Shown here in pieces: positions 13,707-21,072 of a stretch of DNA of 21,072 nucleotides. The position numbers and the translations under genes were made by a program. Origin of the DNA: SHLJ01 sp041618535 (lineage in GTDB: Bacteria; Bacteroidota; Bacteroidia; Flavobacteriales; Flavobacteriaceae). The notes under the pieces are model-generated. The model saw only the letters and a list, made by a program, of their open reading frames with translations, did not search any database and was not told where the DNA came from. Each line of letters starts with the position of its first letter. Position 1 is the stretch's first letter. Location of the stretch: contig JBFKFP010000036.1 of the NCBI GenBank assembly GCA_041618535.1, forward strand, positions 1-21,072. Direction: 5' to 3'.

Positions 13707-15163
13707 TATGCCCTCGGAATCAACCTGTCAAGAATATCATTTATATCTTCAGAAATATTCAGAATGTACACCACAAATGTGTAAAACAATCCGATCAGAA
13801 TGGATTTTAAACCAATATTGATGATTGGATGAAACGGGAACTCCCAGAAATAAAATGCCCCAGCCAAAATCAGGATAAGCACTATGGCTTTTACGGTATT
13901 AGAGCTGAACGGTGATAATCTCAATTTGAGATAGACAAAGAGAAGTTTTAGAGTGTTATAGCCAAAGATTGAGATAACGGTTGCAAAAGCTGCCCCGTTT
14001 ATACCATATTTCGGGATTAACCAGAGGTTCAGACCAACTGCGGACAAGGCTAAGACGATTCCGAAGATCAGAATGACAAAATAGTAACGGCTATTGAAAA
14101 GAATGGCGTTATTATTCCCAATTATGTTGTCTGAAAGCTTCGCCATGCTCACCAAAATTACCACGAGCAGGCCGCCGCTGAACTGGCTTGGGATTATTTC
14201 ATACAATTGGTTGATGTTAGATATGATCAAAAGAAAGATCAACCCGCTTATCACAAATAAATTGATCGAGCTCTTTTTATAAAGGCGTTCCAATTCGTGC
14301 AAGTCATTTTCATTCAACAACTTAGCCGTAATAGGGTTGGTTATCTGGTGCATTGATCGTGCCGGCACCCCTATTACCGTCGCGATGTAAATAGCGACAC
14401 CATAAAAGGCGACATTTTCTATCCGGATTAGTTCACCGATCATAAATTTATCTATTTCCAATATTACCGTTGCCACTGAACCCGCGATGATAATGAGAAG
14501 CGAATATTGAATGATCCCTCTCAGACCAGGAATCTTTCCAAAAACAATCTTAAGGGGGCGTATCCTGAAGGCATATGCCATCATGATCACCGTCCTGATT
14601 ATGTAAACAACAATCACGGCGTAAAGAAATGAGTCCACATTCAGAACATCAAAATAGATCAGGCCAAACAATATGCTAATGCCGAACCTGTGAAATACCT
14701 CCTTCATAAAATTGCCGAATACGCTCTGCATCTGAACCTTGGCCCATGAGTAGAAGATCTCAAAATAAGAGAAGCAGACTGCCGCAACATAGATCAACCA
14801 AACATGAGATTTGATTATGGGGTTTTCCTCGGAAAGAAACTCCGAAATTCCCTCGTAGCTCAACATCCCTACCAATCCCACCGGGATAATAAAGATGAGA
14901 GGAAGAAGCAGCATTAAAGTTAGAAAACGATTTAAATGGTTCCCGGGTTTAAAGCCTGAATAATATTTAATTATGCTATTATGAACTCCCAGTGCGAACA
15001 GGGGCATCATGATGTTGGCGGTCGATAGAACAAAGGCCACAAGTCCGTGATAGGCGTCATCGAGAAAATGAGTGAAAAGAATGAGTACGTTAAAGGCGCC
15101 AATACCAAAACCAAGGTAAGTGGTTATGGTGTTATAAAATGATTGATGCCTGATTACACCCAT
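13706..15163 (-). CDS. Polysaccharide flippase, Wzx/PST-type (MVF superfamily)
   Basis: The 485-residue integral membrane protein has about 12-14 hydrophobic segments spread along its full length. Its N-terminus, RHQSFYNTITTYLGFGIGAFNVLILF, is typical of Wzx/RfbX-like polysaccharide biosynthesis proteins. Members flip undecaprenyl-linked oligosaccharides across the inner membrane. The stretch FYGVAIYIATVIGVPARSMHQITNPI is a family-like mid-region block. It is the last gene of the minus-strand envelope operon. Its start lies one nucleotide after the stop of the glycosyltransferase gene. The glycan it moves cannot be read from the sequence. Confidence 0.9.
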   Translation of the reverse strand: MGVIRHQSFYNTITTYLGFGIGAFNVLILFTHFLDDAYHGLVAFVLSTANIMMPLFALGVHNSIIKYYSGFKPGNHLNRFLTLMLLLPLIFIIPVGLVGMLSYEGISEFLSEENPIIKSHVWLIYVAAVCFSYFEIFYSWAKVQMQSVFGNFMKEVFHRFGISILFGLIYFDVLNVDSFLYAVIVVYIIRTVIMMAYAFRIRPLKIVFGKIPGLRGIIQYSLLIIIAGSVATVILEIDKFMIGELIRIENVAFYGVAIYIATVIGVPARSMHQITNPITAKLLNENDLHELERLYKKSSINLFVISGLIFLLIISNINQLYEIIPSQFSGGLLVVILVSMAKLSDNIIGNNNAILFNSRYYFVILIFGIVLALSAVGLNLWLIPKYGINGAAFATVISIFGYNTLKLLFVYLKLRLSPFSSNTVKAIVLILILAGAFYFWEFPFHPIINIGLKSILIGLFYTFVVYILNISEDINDILDRLIPRA

Positions 15164-15164
15164 T

Positions 15165-16445
15165 TCACTTTTTGATTAGTTCTGCAAGCTGACCGGTAAG
15201 GTTTTTCCTGTGGAATGCTTTAACCCCTATTCCCTGACTCTTCAAGTTCTTTTTCATAAACGCCTCAAAATGGGTCTTGATTGCATCTTTCAGCCTGCGC
15301 TTTTCATCGTAAAGGAAATAATGTCCGGTGTTGGTCTGATTCAAAAGCTCCTCTACATCCGATCCCTCAGGCCCCAGGGCAATCACAGGTCGCCCGGATG
15401 CCATATACTCGAATAATTTTCCCGGAATAATACTCCGTGTCTCTTCACTGTCGACCTCAACCAGCAGCAGAAGTTGAGATTTTCTCTGGAATCGCACGGC
15501 CTCCTCATGAGATACATAACCTTTTAAATTCAGGTATCTGCTTAAGCCAAACCCCTCCAGGTTTTCAAGCACCTCAATTCCAACCGAACCGATGAGGTTG
15601 ATCTGAAGAAAGGACTTGAAGGTATTATCCTCAAAACATAATTCATCCAGAATTTCCCACAAGATCGAAGGATTTCTGTCTGTAAGCAAGGTGCCAACAT
15701 GCGATATAGAGAATCGCTTGTCTAATTCTACGGCCTCCATCGAAATGTCATCATATCCATTGGTAATAACAGATACTGGTTTATCACTCAGATTACTAAA
15801 CTCCTTTTGGGTAGTCGGACTGGTTACGATAATATGGTCGGCCGAATTAAGGACGAGCTTTTCAAGTTGTTTATGTTTGGTAAGAGCCCTTGGCATTAAT
15901 TTCAACTTCTTGTGATATCCTATGGTTGTCCAGGGATCCCTGAAATCAGCGATCCATTGAATATCAAATGAATTTTTCAGGGCCAGTCCAATAAGATGAA
16001 GACTATGTGGCGGGCCACTCGTTATAATTGTTGAAATATTTCTCTTTCTGATGAAATCGCTTAAAAAACTTACAGATGGCTTTATCCATGCCTTACGAGC
16101 ATCAGGAATAAAAAAATTACCCCTGACAAAAAGCAATAATCTCTGTAGGATACTCTGTTTTTTCTCAGAAGGGATAATGCCTTTGCTGAAGGATTCAGAG
16201 CTCTTGGGCGAGACTTTAGCTGCCGCCTTATACGGCTCTTTTATAGGGAATCGTACTATTTCGATCTCCTTTGGAACATCGTCCATCAAGCTGCTGTCTG
16301 TTACAGGGTAAGTCGGGTTTTCCGGGATAAAGACAACCGGCTTGATACCAAATGAAGGAAGGTATTTAACAAACTTCAGCCAGCGCTGAACCCCGGGCCC
16401 TCCCGCCGGCGGCCAGTAATATGTGATGATAAGTACCTCTTTCAT
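15165..16445 (-). CDS. Glycosyltransferase, GT-B fold (GT4-like)
   Basis: The 426-residue cytoplasmic protein transfers a sugar from an activated donor, probably to a lipid-linked glycan. The N-terminus MKEVLIITYYWPPAGGPGVQ followed by RWLKFVKYLPSFGIKPVVF is the typical acceptor-side Rossmann start of GT4-type enzymes. ITSGPPHSLHLIGLAL and WIADFRDPW are further N-domain blocks. The donor-binding end carries GKLFEYMASGRPVIALG (about 342-358) followed by EGSDVEELL. The start overlaps the stop of the YfhO-like gene by 4 bp (ATGA), and the flippase gene starts 1 nt after its stop, so the three genes look translationally coupled. Donor and acceptor are unknown. Confidence 0.92.
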   Translation of the reverse strand: MKEVLIITYYWPPAGGPGVQRWLKFVKYLPSFGIKPVVFIPENPTYPVTDSSLMDDVPKEIEIVRFPIKEPYKAAAKVSPKSSESFSKGIIPSEKKQSILQRLLLFVRGNFFIPDARKAWIKPSVSFLSDFIRKRNISTIITSGPPHSLHLIGLALKNSFDIQWIADFRDPWTTIGYHKKLKLMPRALTKHKQLEKLVLNSADHIIVTSPTTQKEFSNLSDKPVSVITNGYDDISMEAVELDKRFSISHVGTLLTDRNPSILWEILDELCFEDNTFKSFLQINLIGSVGIEVLENLEGFGLSRYLNLKGYVSHEEAVRFQRKSQLLLLVEVDSEETRSIIPGKLFEYMASGRPVIALGPEGSDVEELLNQTNTGHYFLYDEKRRLKDAIKTHFEAFMKKNLKSQGIGVKAFHRKNLTGQLAELIKK

Positions 16446-18868
16446 TGTTTCTTATAATAATATGCACCTCCTGTAAGCACCAGGACAACAAATAATAAGC
16501 TTGAGATCAGGGATATCATGCTTCCATTCTGAACGACTTCGGGTTGAAAACTGAACCGGATCTCATTTTCACCGGCAGGCACCATTAACCCGCGTAACAC
16601 ATAATTTACCCTTATATGCCCGGTTTCTGAACCGTTGATCTCACTCTTCCATCCGAACGGATAAAAATTTTCGGAAAAAACCACGAAACCGTCTGTTTTA
16701 CTATTCGACTTATATACGAGCTCATCGGGCCTGTAAGATGTTAATTGAATGGTTGCGCTGCTATCGTTCGGTTGGTTCTTCCATTCATTTTCCTTGAAAT
16801 AGTGGGAAAATTGTGAGATGTTGATAATCGCCGTTTTGCGCGTGTTTAAACTGTCCAGGGACTTAATCTCTTCATCTGCTGAGTTGACAAACTTCAATTC
16901 ATCAACAAACCAGGCCGGGCCGTTCGCATCAGGATTATCGTAGACTATCGGCTGCCTGTTCTCATCAGTACTGATCAGGTACTTCACATTCAGCATATGA
17001 AGAACTTCCATATTGTTGTTCCGAATATGAAAATCGAAAAGCTCATCATAGCGCCTCATCTTGGCGGCATGATACCCATTAATAGAATTATGGAAATAGG
17101 ACGAACGGGTGGAATTTGAACTCAGATCAAATACCCTGAAATGAGTAGTGTCTTTTAAAATAGCTAAATCTGCGGCATTCGGTTTAAACGGCTCTTGCAC
17201 CAAGGAGGCATTTACAAAATCATCGGCATTTACATATCTTAAATTGACAGCGATAAGGTCGGTAACAATTAAAACTCCGACAGCAATTATCAATGCGTTC
17301 TCTTTTACCGTTTTCTTCAGGTAGAGCCAGATCAAAGCTCCAGTCAGCAGAACAAAGACCAGAGACCTAATGGTATCGGCTGTGAATAAAGATTGCCTGT
17401 CAGCTTTCACAGCCTCTATAAAATCGGGGCCGTAAGCCTGGGAGAAGGCTGCGTCGTTCAAACCTTTGAATTCAAAGAATGTTGATTTTCCCAGCAATAG
17501 GATTAGAGCCAACCCGACAGTGATTCCAAGACTGTATTTTAAGGCCTTTATTTTATCCTCATCCTGTTCAAAACTGTTGAGTATTCTGGAAAATCCAAAA
17601 ATCGCAAGCACCGGAACACAAAGCTCCAGAATTACCTGAATGGAACTCACTGCCCTGAATTTATTGTACATTGGAACAAAATCGATGAAGAAATCTGTCA
17701 GAAAAGCCAGGTTCTTTCCATAAGAAAGCAACAGCGACAATAAGGTTCCACCCAATAGCCACCATTTCAACCTCCCTTTAACGAGGAACAACCCCATAAT
17801 AAACAAGAATATTATCACGGCACCTACATAGGCCGGAGCCTCAACGATGGGTTGTTTTCCCCAATAAGTAGGTGTTTGCCTTGATTCTCTCAAGGCCTGG
17901 ACAGGATCGGCGCCCAAACGACGGAGAGCTTCATAGGTTTCAGAATCCTTACCAACATCCTCGTAACTCCCCCCTCCCATAAACCTCGGGATAAAGAGGT
18001 TAAGGCTTTCAACAATTCCGTAACTGTATTCCGTGATATAGTCCTTATCCAGTCCATCTGACAGCTCTTTTGGACTACCGTCAGGGTTAACGGTCAATTC
18101 ACTTTGCCCTCTTGTACTCTCTTTAACGTACTCACTGGTCGCCATTAGATTCGTTGCATTCAATCCGAGAGCCAATACAGCTGAAATTAGAAGGAGTCCG
18201 CTGCTTTTCAGGAAATGTGGCCATTGATTTTTCCTGTGTGCATCAATCAAATAAGCAATTCCCAAAATTGCGACCAGCAACATCAGGTAATAGGTCATCT
18301 GGAAGTGATTGGCCGAAATCTCCAGTCCGAGAGCCAATGCCGTAAAAAGGGCCCCGAACAAATAATGTCGTTGAAATGTCAGTATGATTCCAGACAAAAC
18401 CCATGGCATGTAAGCTATAGCGTGAGCTTTCGCATTGTGGCCAACCCCAAGGATAATAATAAGATATGTTGAAAAACCAAATGCCATTGCACCCAGGGCC
18501 GCAAGACGGTAGTCGAGTTTCAGTACAAGCAAAAGCATGTAAAACCCGATAAGATAAAGGAAAACATAGTCAGCCGGCCTCGGTAAAAACCTGAGGAACC
18601 GATCTATTTTCTTTATAAAATTATTAGGGTATTGAGCGCCAAGCTGATAAGTTGGCATTCCGCCAAAAGCACTGTTGGTCCAATAAGTTTCCTCACCCGT
18701 AGCTTCCCTGAAATCGTTCTGTTGCTTTGCCATCCCTGTATACTGGACGATATCGCTCTGATAGATTTGCTTGCCCTGAACGACCGGATAAAAATAAGTA
18801 ACAGCAGCCAGACAAAATACGACCAGGATAATGATGTGAGGGAGAAGGGACCTAAGATTGGAACTCAT
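16442..18868 (-). CDS. YfhO-family membrane protein (putative GT-C-like glycosyltransferase)
   Basis: The 808-residue protein has an N-terminal transmembrane helix and then an extracytoplasmic loop with KQIYQSDIVQYTGM and TYWTNSAFGGMPTYQLG, which is characteristic of the family. About ten more membrane helices follow to around residue 540. A soluble extracytoplasmic domain (about 560-775) and one last helix (about 783-803, ending YYYKKQ) complete it. This is the layout of bacterial membrane protein YfhO (PF09586 by recall). In Gram-positives YfhO is linked to glycosylation of lipoteichoic acid with lipid-linked sugars. A comparable job on an outer-surface glycan is an inference here, supported by the coupled glycosyltransferase and flippase. 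The start follows the DUF4834 gene stop by 26 nt. Confidence 0.9.
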   Translation of the reverse strand: MSSNLRSLLPHIIILVVFCLAAVTYFYPVVQGKQIYQSDIVQYTGMAKQQNDFREATGEETYWTNSAFGGMPTYQLGAQYPNNFIKKIDRFLRFLPRPADYVFLYLIGFYMLLLVLKLDYRLAALGAMAFGFSTYLIIILGVGHNAKAHAIAYMPWVLSGIILTFQRHYLFGALFTALALGLEISANHFQMTYYLMLLVAILGIAYLIDAHRKNQWPHFLKSSGLLLISAVLALGLNATNLMATSEYVKESTRGQSELTVNPDGSPKELSDGLDKDYITEYSYGIVESLNLFIPRFMGGGSYEDVGKDSETYEALRRLGADPVQALRESRQTPTYWGKQPIVEAPAYVGAVIIFLFIMGLFLVKGRLKWWLLGGTLLSLLLSYGKNLAFLTDFFIDFVPMYNKFRAVSSIQVILELCVPVLAIFGFSRILNSFEQDEDKIKALKYSLGITVGLALILLLGKSTFFEFKGLNDAAFSQAYGPDFIEAVKADRQSLFTADTIRSLVFVLLTGALIWLYLKKTVKENALIIAVGVLIVTDLIAVNLRYVNADDFVNASLVQEPFKPNAADLAILKDTTHFRVFDLSSNSTRSSYFHNSINGYHAAKMRRYDELFDFHIRNNNMEVLHMLNVKYLISTDENRQPIVYDNPDANGPAWFVDELKFVNSADEEIKSLDSLNTRKTAIINISQFSHYFKENEWKNQPNDSSATIQLTSYRPDELVYKSNSKTDGFVVFSENFYPFGWKSEINGSETGHIRVNYVLRGLMVPAGENEIRFSFQPEVVQNGSMISLISSLLFVVLVLTGGAYYYKKQ

Positions 18869-18894
18869 GAAAGGAAACGATTTGTGAGAGAAAA

Positions 18895-19176
18895 TTAGTC
18901 AATTTCTTCATAATCTACGTACTCGCCAACATCTTTATTCGAGCTTGATGTAGACTGCGGCATTTTATCTATGATCGTTTCGCCTTCTTTATTCTTTCTG
19001 GTTTGTTGATGGGGTGGTTCACCAAATCGTTCCCCGAATCTCTTTTCAGCTTTTTTGGAGAGATATTTCAAAAGGTAAGGGGTTACCAGGCGGGATATGA
19101 TTTTCAACCCGTAGTAAACCAACAGAATGATCAATATGGTCCTTATGAAACCCTGTAATGAACCCAATTGCATCAT
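18895..19176 (-). CDS. DUF4834 family small membrane protein
   Basis: This small protein (93 residues from the ATG at 19176) has one transmembrane helix near its N-terminus (FIRTILIILLVYYGLKII). A basic juxtamembrane region (KYLSKKAEKRFGERFG) follows, then a polar linker and the conserved acidic end GEYVDYEEID. That end is the hallmark of DUF4834 proteins of Bacteroidota, whose function is unknown. An in-frame TTG at 19194 would extend it by six residues, but that codon overlaps the predicted -7 box. The ATG at 19176 or the next one at 19173 is more likely. It is the first gene of the envelope operon, 26 nt before the YfhO-like gene. Confidence 0.85.
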   Translation of the reverse strand: MMQLGSLQGFIRTILIILLVYYGLKIISRLVTPYLLKYLSKKAEKRFGERFGEPPHQQTRKNKEGETIIDKMPQSTSSSNKDVGEYVDYEEID

Positions 19177-19191
19177 GAGAGTGTGTTTGGC

Positions 19192-19199
19192 CAAAAATA
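19192..19199 (-). promoter_or_regulatory. Predicted -7 box of the envelope operon
   Basis: The minus strand reads TATTTTTG, a perfect TAnnTTTG, 15 bp before the ATG at 19176. I see no -33 element at the usual spacing. If it is used, the leader is very short. Confidence 0.4.
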
Positions 19200-19252
19200 C
19201 AATTCTTAAGACTTTATAGTCGTTTAATTATCATAAAAAACTAATAAAATTA

Positions 19253-19260
19253 TATATTTG
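19253..19260 (+). promoter_or_regulatory. Predicted -7 box of the beta-barrel gene
   Basis: TATATTTG is a perfect TAnnTTTG, 17 bp before the ATG at 19278. The -33 region is only weakly matched (GTTTAA near 19222). It is divergent from the -7 box at 19192-19199. Confidence 0.45.
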
Positions 19261-19277
19261 ACTATTAACGATCACCT

Positions 19278-20177
19278 ATGAAATCACTACCGACCTATGT
19301 CTTGTTGACCCTCGCCCTTGTCTGCTCTAACTTTGTTTTTTCCCAATACACAGATGTTATAAACTCGAACAGGCCCGGGGTTTCCCAGAGCGCGTTTTCG
19401 GTTGGCAAAAACGTTTTGCAGTTCGAAGCAGGGCCCTTCTCGGTGAAGGAAGAACATACGCCTTTGCGTTATGAGGTAAGTGGTTTCGGGATTCAATTTG
19501 CGGCCAGGTATGGTCTTTTCTTTGAACAGTTGGAATTAATCCTTGAGGGGAATTACCAAAATGATACTTTTACCGATAAGCGTTCGGCGATAGACCTTGA
19601 AAACAGCAGGAGTAATTTTAAGAATTTCACAGCTGGAGCTAAGTACCTGCTGTACGATCCTTACAAGAACTCAGAGGAGGAAAAGCCCAATCTATACAGT
19701 TATCATGCGAACAGGGGATTCAAATGGAAATTTCTTATACCTGCGGTCTCCATTTATGCAGGCATCAATATCGACAGCGAAAGCAATCCATATACAGCTC
19801 CCGATGTTGAAGGTATCAGTCCGAAAATCCTGATTGCCACTCAGCATAATTTTACCGGTGGTTGGGTATTCGTGATGAATTTCCTGAAGGACAGGATTGG
19901 CAGTGATTTCTCAGATTTTCAATATGTCCTCACCCTGACCAAATCCGTAGGTCAGCAATGGGCTGTCTTTGGTGAAGCACAGGGAATTCAAAGCGACTTT
20001 TATGCCGATAACCTTTTTCGTCTTGGAGGAGCTTATTTATGGACCCCAAATTTCCAGGTAGATGCATCGGTCACATTTAATACAAAGGATACTCCATCTG
20101 TTTTCAATGCCAGTATTGGTGCCTCTTACCGGTTCGACTGGCACCAGGATCCTGAAAACAATGACGATCGTTTTTAG
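19278..20177 (+). CDS. Outer-membrane beta-barrel protein (phenol MetA-like/transporter family)
   Basis: The 299-residue protein begins with a signal peptide (MKSLPTYVLLTLALVCSNFV, cleavage probably after VFS). The mature start QYTDVINSNRPGVSQSAFSV leads into GKNVLQFEAGPF. This opening is typical of outer-membrane proteins annotated as transporters or as the putative MetA pathway of phenol degradation family. The rest alternates hydrophobic and polar residues in about 10-12 beta-strands (for example WKFLIPAVSIYAGI, WVFVMNFLKD and FQVDASVTFNT), and the protein ends with an aromatic-rich strand (SIGASYRFDW) and a short acidic tail. A porin-like or assembly role is inferred; no ligand can be named. 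The next gene starts 3 nt after the stop, so the two are probably co-transcribed. Confidence 0.82.
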   Translation: MKSLPTYVLLTLALVCSNFVFSQYTDVINSNRPGVSQSAFSVGKNVLQFEAGPFSVKEEHTPLRYEVSGFGIQFAARYGLFFEQLELILEGNYQNDTFTDKRSAIDLENSRSNFKNFTAGAKYLLYDPYKNSEEEKPNLYSYHANRGFKWKFLIPAVSIYAGINIDSESNPYTAPDVEGISPKILIATQHNFTGGWVFVMNFLKDRIGSDFSDFQYVLTLTKSVGQQWAVFGEAQGIQSDFYADNLFRLGGAYLWTPNFQVDASVTFNTKDTPSVFNASIGASYRFDWHQDPENNDDRF

Positions 20178-20180
20178 AGC

Positions 20181-21072
20181 ATGGTAACAGTAAAGGAAGT
20201 TCAGAGCAGGAAAGAGCTGCGCAGATTTGTCAAATTCCCTTTTGGCCTCTACAGCAAATGTAAACAATGGGTCCCTCCAATCATCAGCCAGGAATTAAGA
20301 ACGTTCGATAGAAAAATTAATCCGGTATTCAGGAATGCTGAAGCCCGTTATTTCCTGGCCTATAAAGACGGTGAGCTTGTTGGCCGGGTGGCGGCCATTA
20401 TCAACTGGCTGGAAGTAGAGGGTCAGGGTATAAAAAAAATGCGGTTCGGTTGGTTCGATTTTATCGATGATTTGGAAGTTAGTCATGCCTTATTGGATGA
20501 GGTTGTGAAAATTGGGAAAGAACAAGGACTTGAGTTCATAGAGGGTCCGGTGGGCTTTTCAAACCTGGACAAGGTTGGAGTGATGACCGAGGGATATGAG
20601 CATACAGGCAGTATGATCACCTGGTACAATCATCCCTACTATGTTGATCATTTTAAAAAACATGGTTTTGAAGTAGCTAAACGCTATCAGGAAAGTCGAT
20701 TTCCATATGGAAACGTGAACCCGGATTCCTTTATGAAGGCCCAAGCCCTGATCAAAAGGCGTTATAAACTAAAATTACTCGAGTTTAACACCACAAAGGA
20801 TATTCTGAAATACGCCGATGATATGTTCGAGGTATTTACTGCCTCCCATCAAAGTCTCTCATCATTTGTGGAAATAAACAGGGAACAACGGGAATATTTT
20901 AAACGGAAGTTTATCAGTTTTCTTAATCCTGAATATGTGAAATTCATCGCAAATGAAGACGGGAAGATCGTTTCTTTTGCAATTGTAACACCTTCATATG
21001 CAGAAGCCCTGCAAAAAATGAATGGCCGTTTGTTTCCATTTGGAATACGACATTTATTCCATGCCAAAAAAC
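20181..21072 (+). CDS. GNAT/YghO-like N-acetyltransferase-type protein (3' end outside window)
   Basis: The frame is open from the ATG at 20181 to the window edge (297 codons). It starts MVTVKEVQSRKELRRFVKFP and carries FRNAEARYFLAYKDGELVGR with VAAIINWLEV (about residues 50-79), a GNAT-like strand and acetyl-CoA loop region. The stretch EGPVGFSNLDKVGVMTEGYE (about 120-139) and ITWYNHPYYVDHFKKHGFE follow. A second GNAT-like part follows with IANEDGKIVSFAIVTPSY. I recall this pattern from the E. coli YghO family, which has about 370-390 residues, so some 80 residues are likely missing. The substrate is unknown. It follows the beta-barrel gene by 3 nt and is probably in its operon. Confidence 0.85.
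   Translation, partial: MVTVKEVQSRKELRRFVKFPFGLYSKCKQWVPPIISQELRTFDRKINPVFRNAEARYFLAYKDGELVGRVAAIINWLEVEGQGIKKMRFGWFDFIDDLEVSHALLDEVVKIGKEQGLEFIEGPVGFSNLDKVGVMTEGYEHTGSMITWYNHPYYVDHFKKHGFEVAKRYQESRFPYGNVNPDSFMKAQALIKRRYKLKLLEFNTTKDILKYADDMFEVFTASHQSLSSFVEINREQREYFKRKFISFLNPEYVKFIANEDGKIVSFAIVTPSYAEALQKMNGRLFPFGIRHLFHAKK

Noticed and set aside
1..21072. Mobile element, CRISPR array, prophage, tRNA or rRNA
   Set aside because: No transposase, integrase, evenly spaced repeat array or tRNA-like cloverleaf was seen on either strand.

Overview
The window looks like a chromosomal segment of a marine-type member of the Flavobacteriia (Bacteroidota). Four things point there. Moderate-to-low GC coding DNA lacks Shine-Dalgarno sequences. 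Several gene starts are preceded by the Bacteroidota -7 box TAnnTTTG. Several families are typical of the group (DUF3667, DUF4834, a stand-alone sigma factor divergent from uvrA, and a three-subunit proton-translocating transhydrogenase). Many neighbours match layouts I recall from flavobacterial genomes. Nothing is obviously mobile: I see no transposase, integrase, CRISPR array, rRNA or tRNA.

Layout. 1-566 (-) is a metallo-beta-lactamase-fold hydrolase cut by the window edge. 817-3625 (+) is the pntAA-pntAB-pntB transhydrogenase operon with ATGA start/stop overlaps. 3744-5198 (+) is a conserved 484-residue protein that I cannot assign. A bidirectional terminator at 5197-5227 separates it from a Bcp-type peroxiredoxin (-). 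That gene is divergent from an endonuclease III (+) that contains no cysteine and so cannot hold the usual iron-sulfur cluster. 6616-7200 (-) is an ECF-like sigma factor whose 5' leader holds a perfect 13-bp inverted repeat over the translation start. It is divergent from uvrA (7435-10233, +). 10257-11315 (-) is a zinc-ribbon membrane protein (DUF3667).

11484-12197 and 12372-13637 (+) are two tandem paralogous secreted proteins built from the same head motif and four 16-residue YDxFGRV-type repeats, with very different charged tails. Each has a sigma-54-like TGGCACG element and a CAATCTTAAA box exactly 10 nt before the ATG. This pair is the most likely undescribed system in the window.

13706-19176 (-) is a four-gene envelope polysaccharide operon: DUF4834 protein, YfhO-like membrane protein, GT4-type glycosyltransferase and Wzx-like flippase. 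19278-20177 (+) is an outer-membrane beta-barrel, followed 3 nt later by a GNAT/YghO-like protein that runs off the window.

Functionally, the transhydrogenase (NADPH supply), the peroxiredoxin, endonuclease III and UvrA make the left half redox and DNA-repair housekeeping. The right half is about the cell envelope. The two regulatory signals worth testing are the structured sigma-factor leader and the sigma-54-like promoters of the secreted paralogs.
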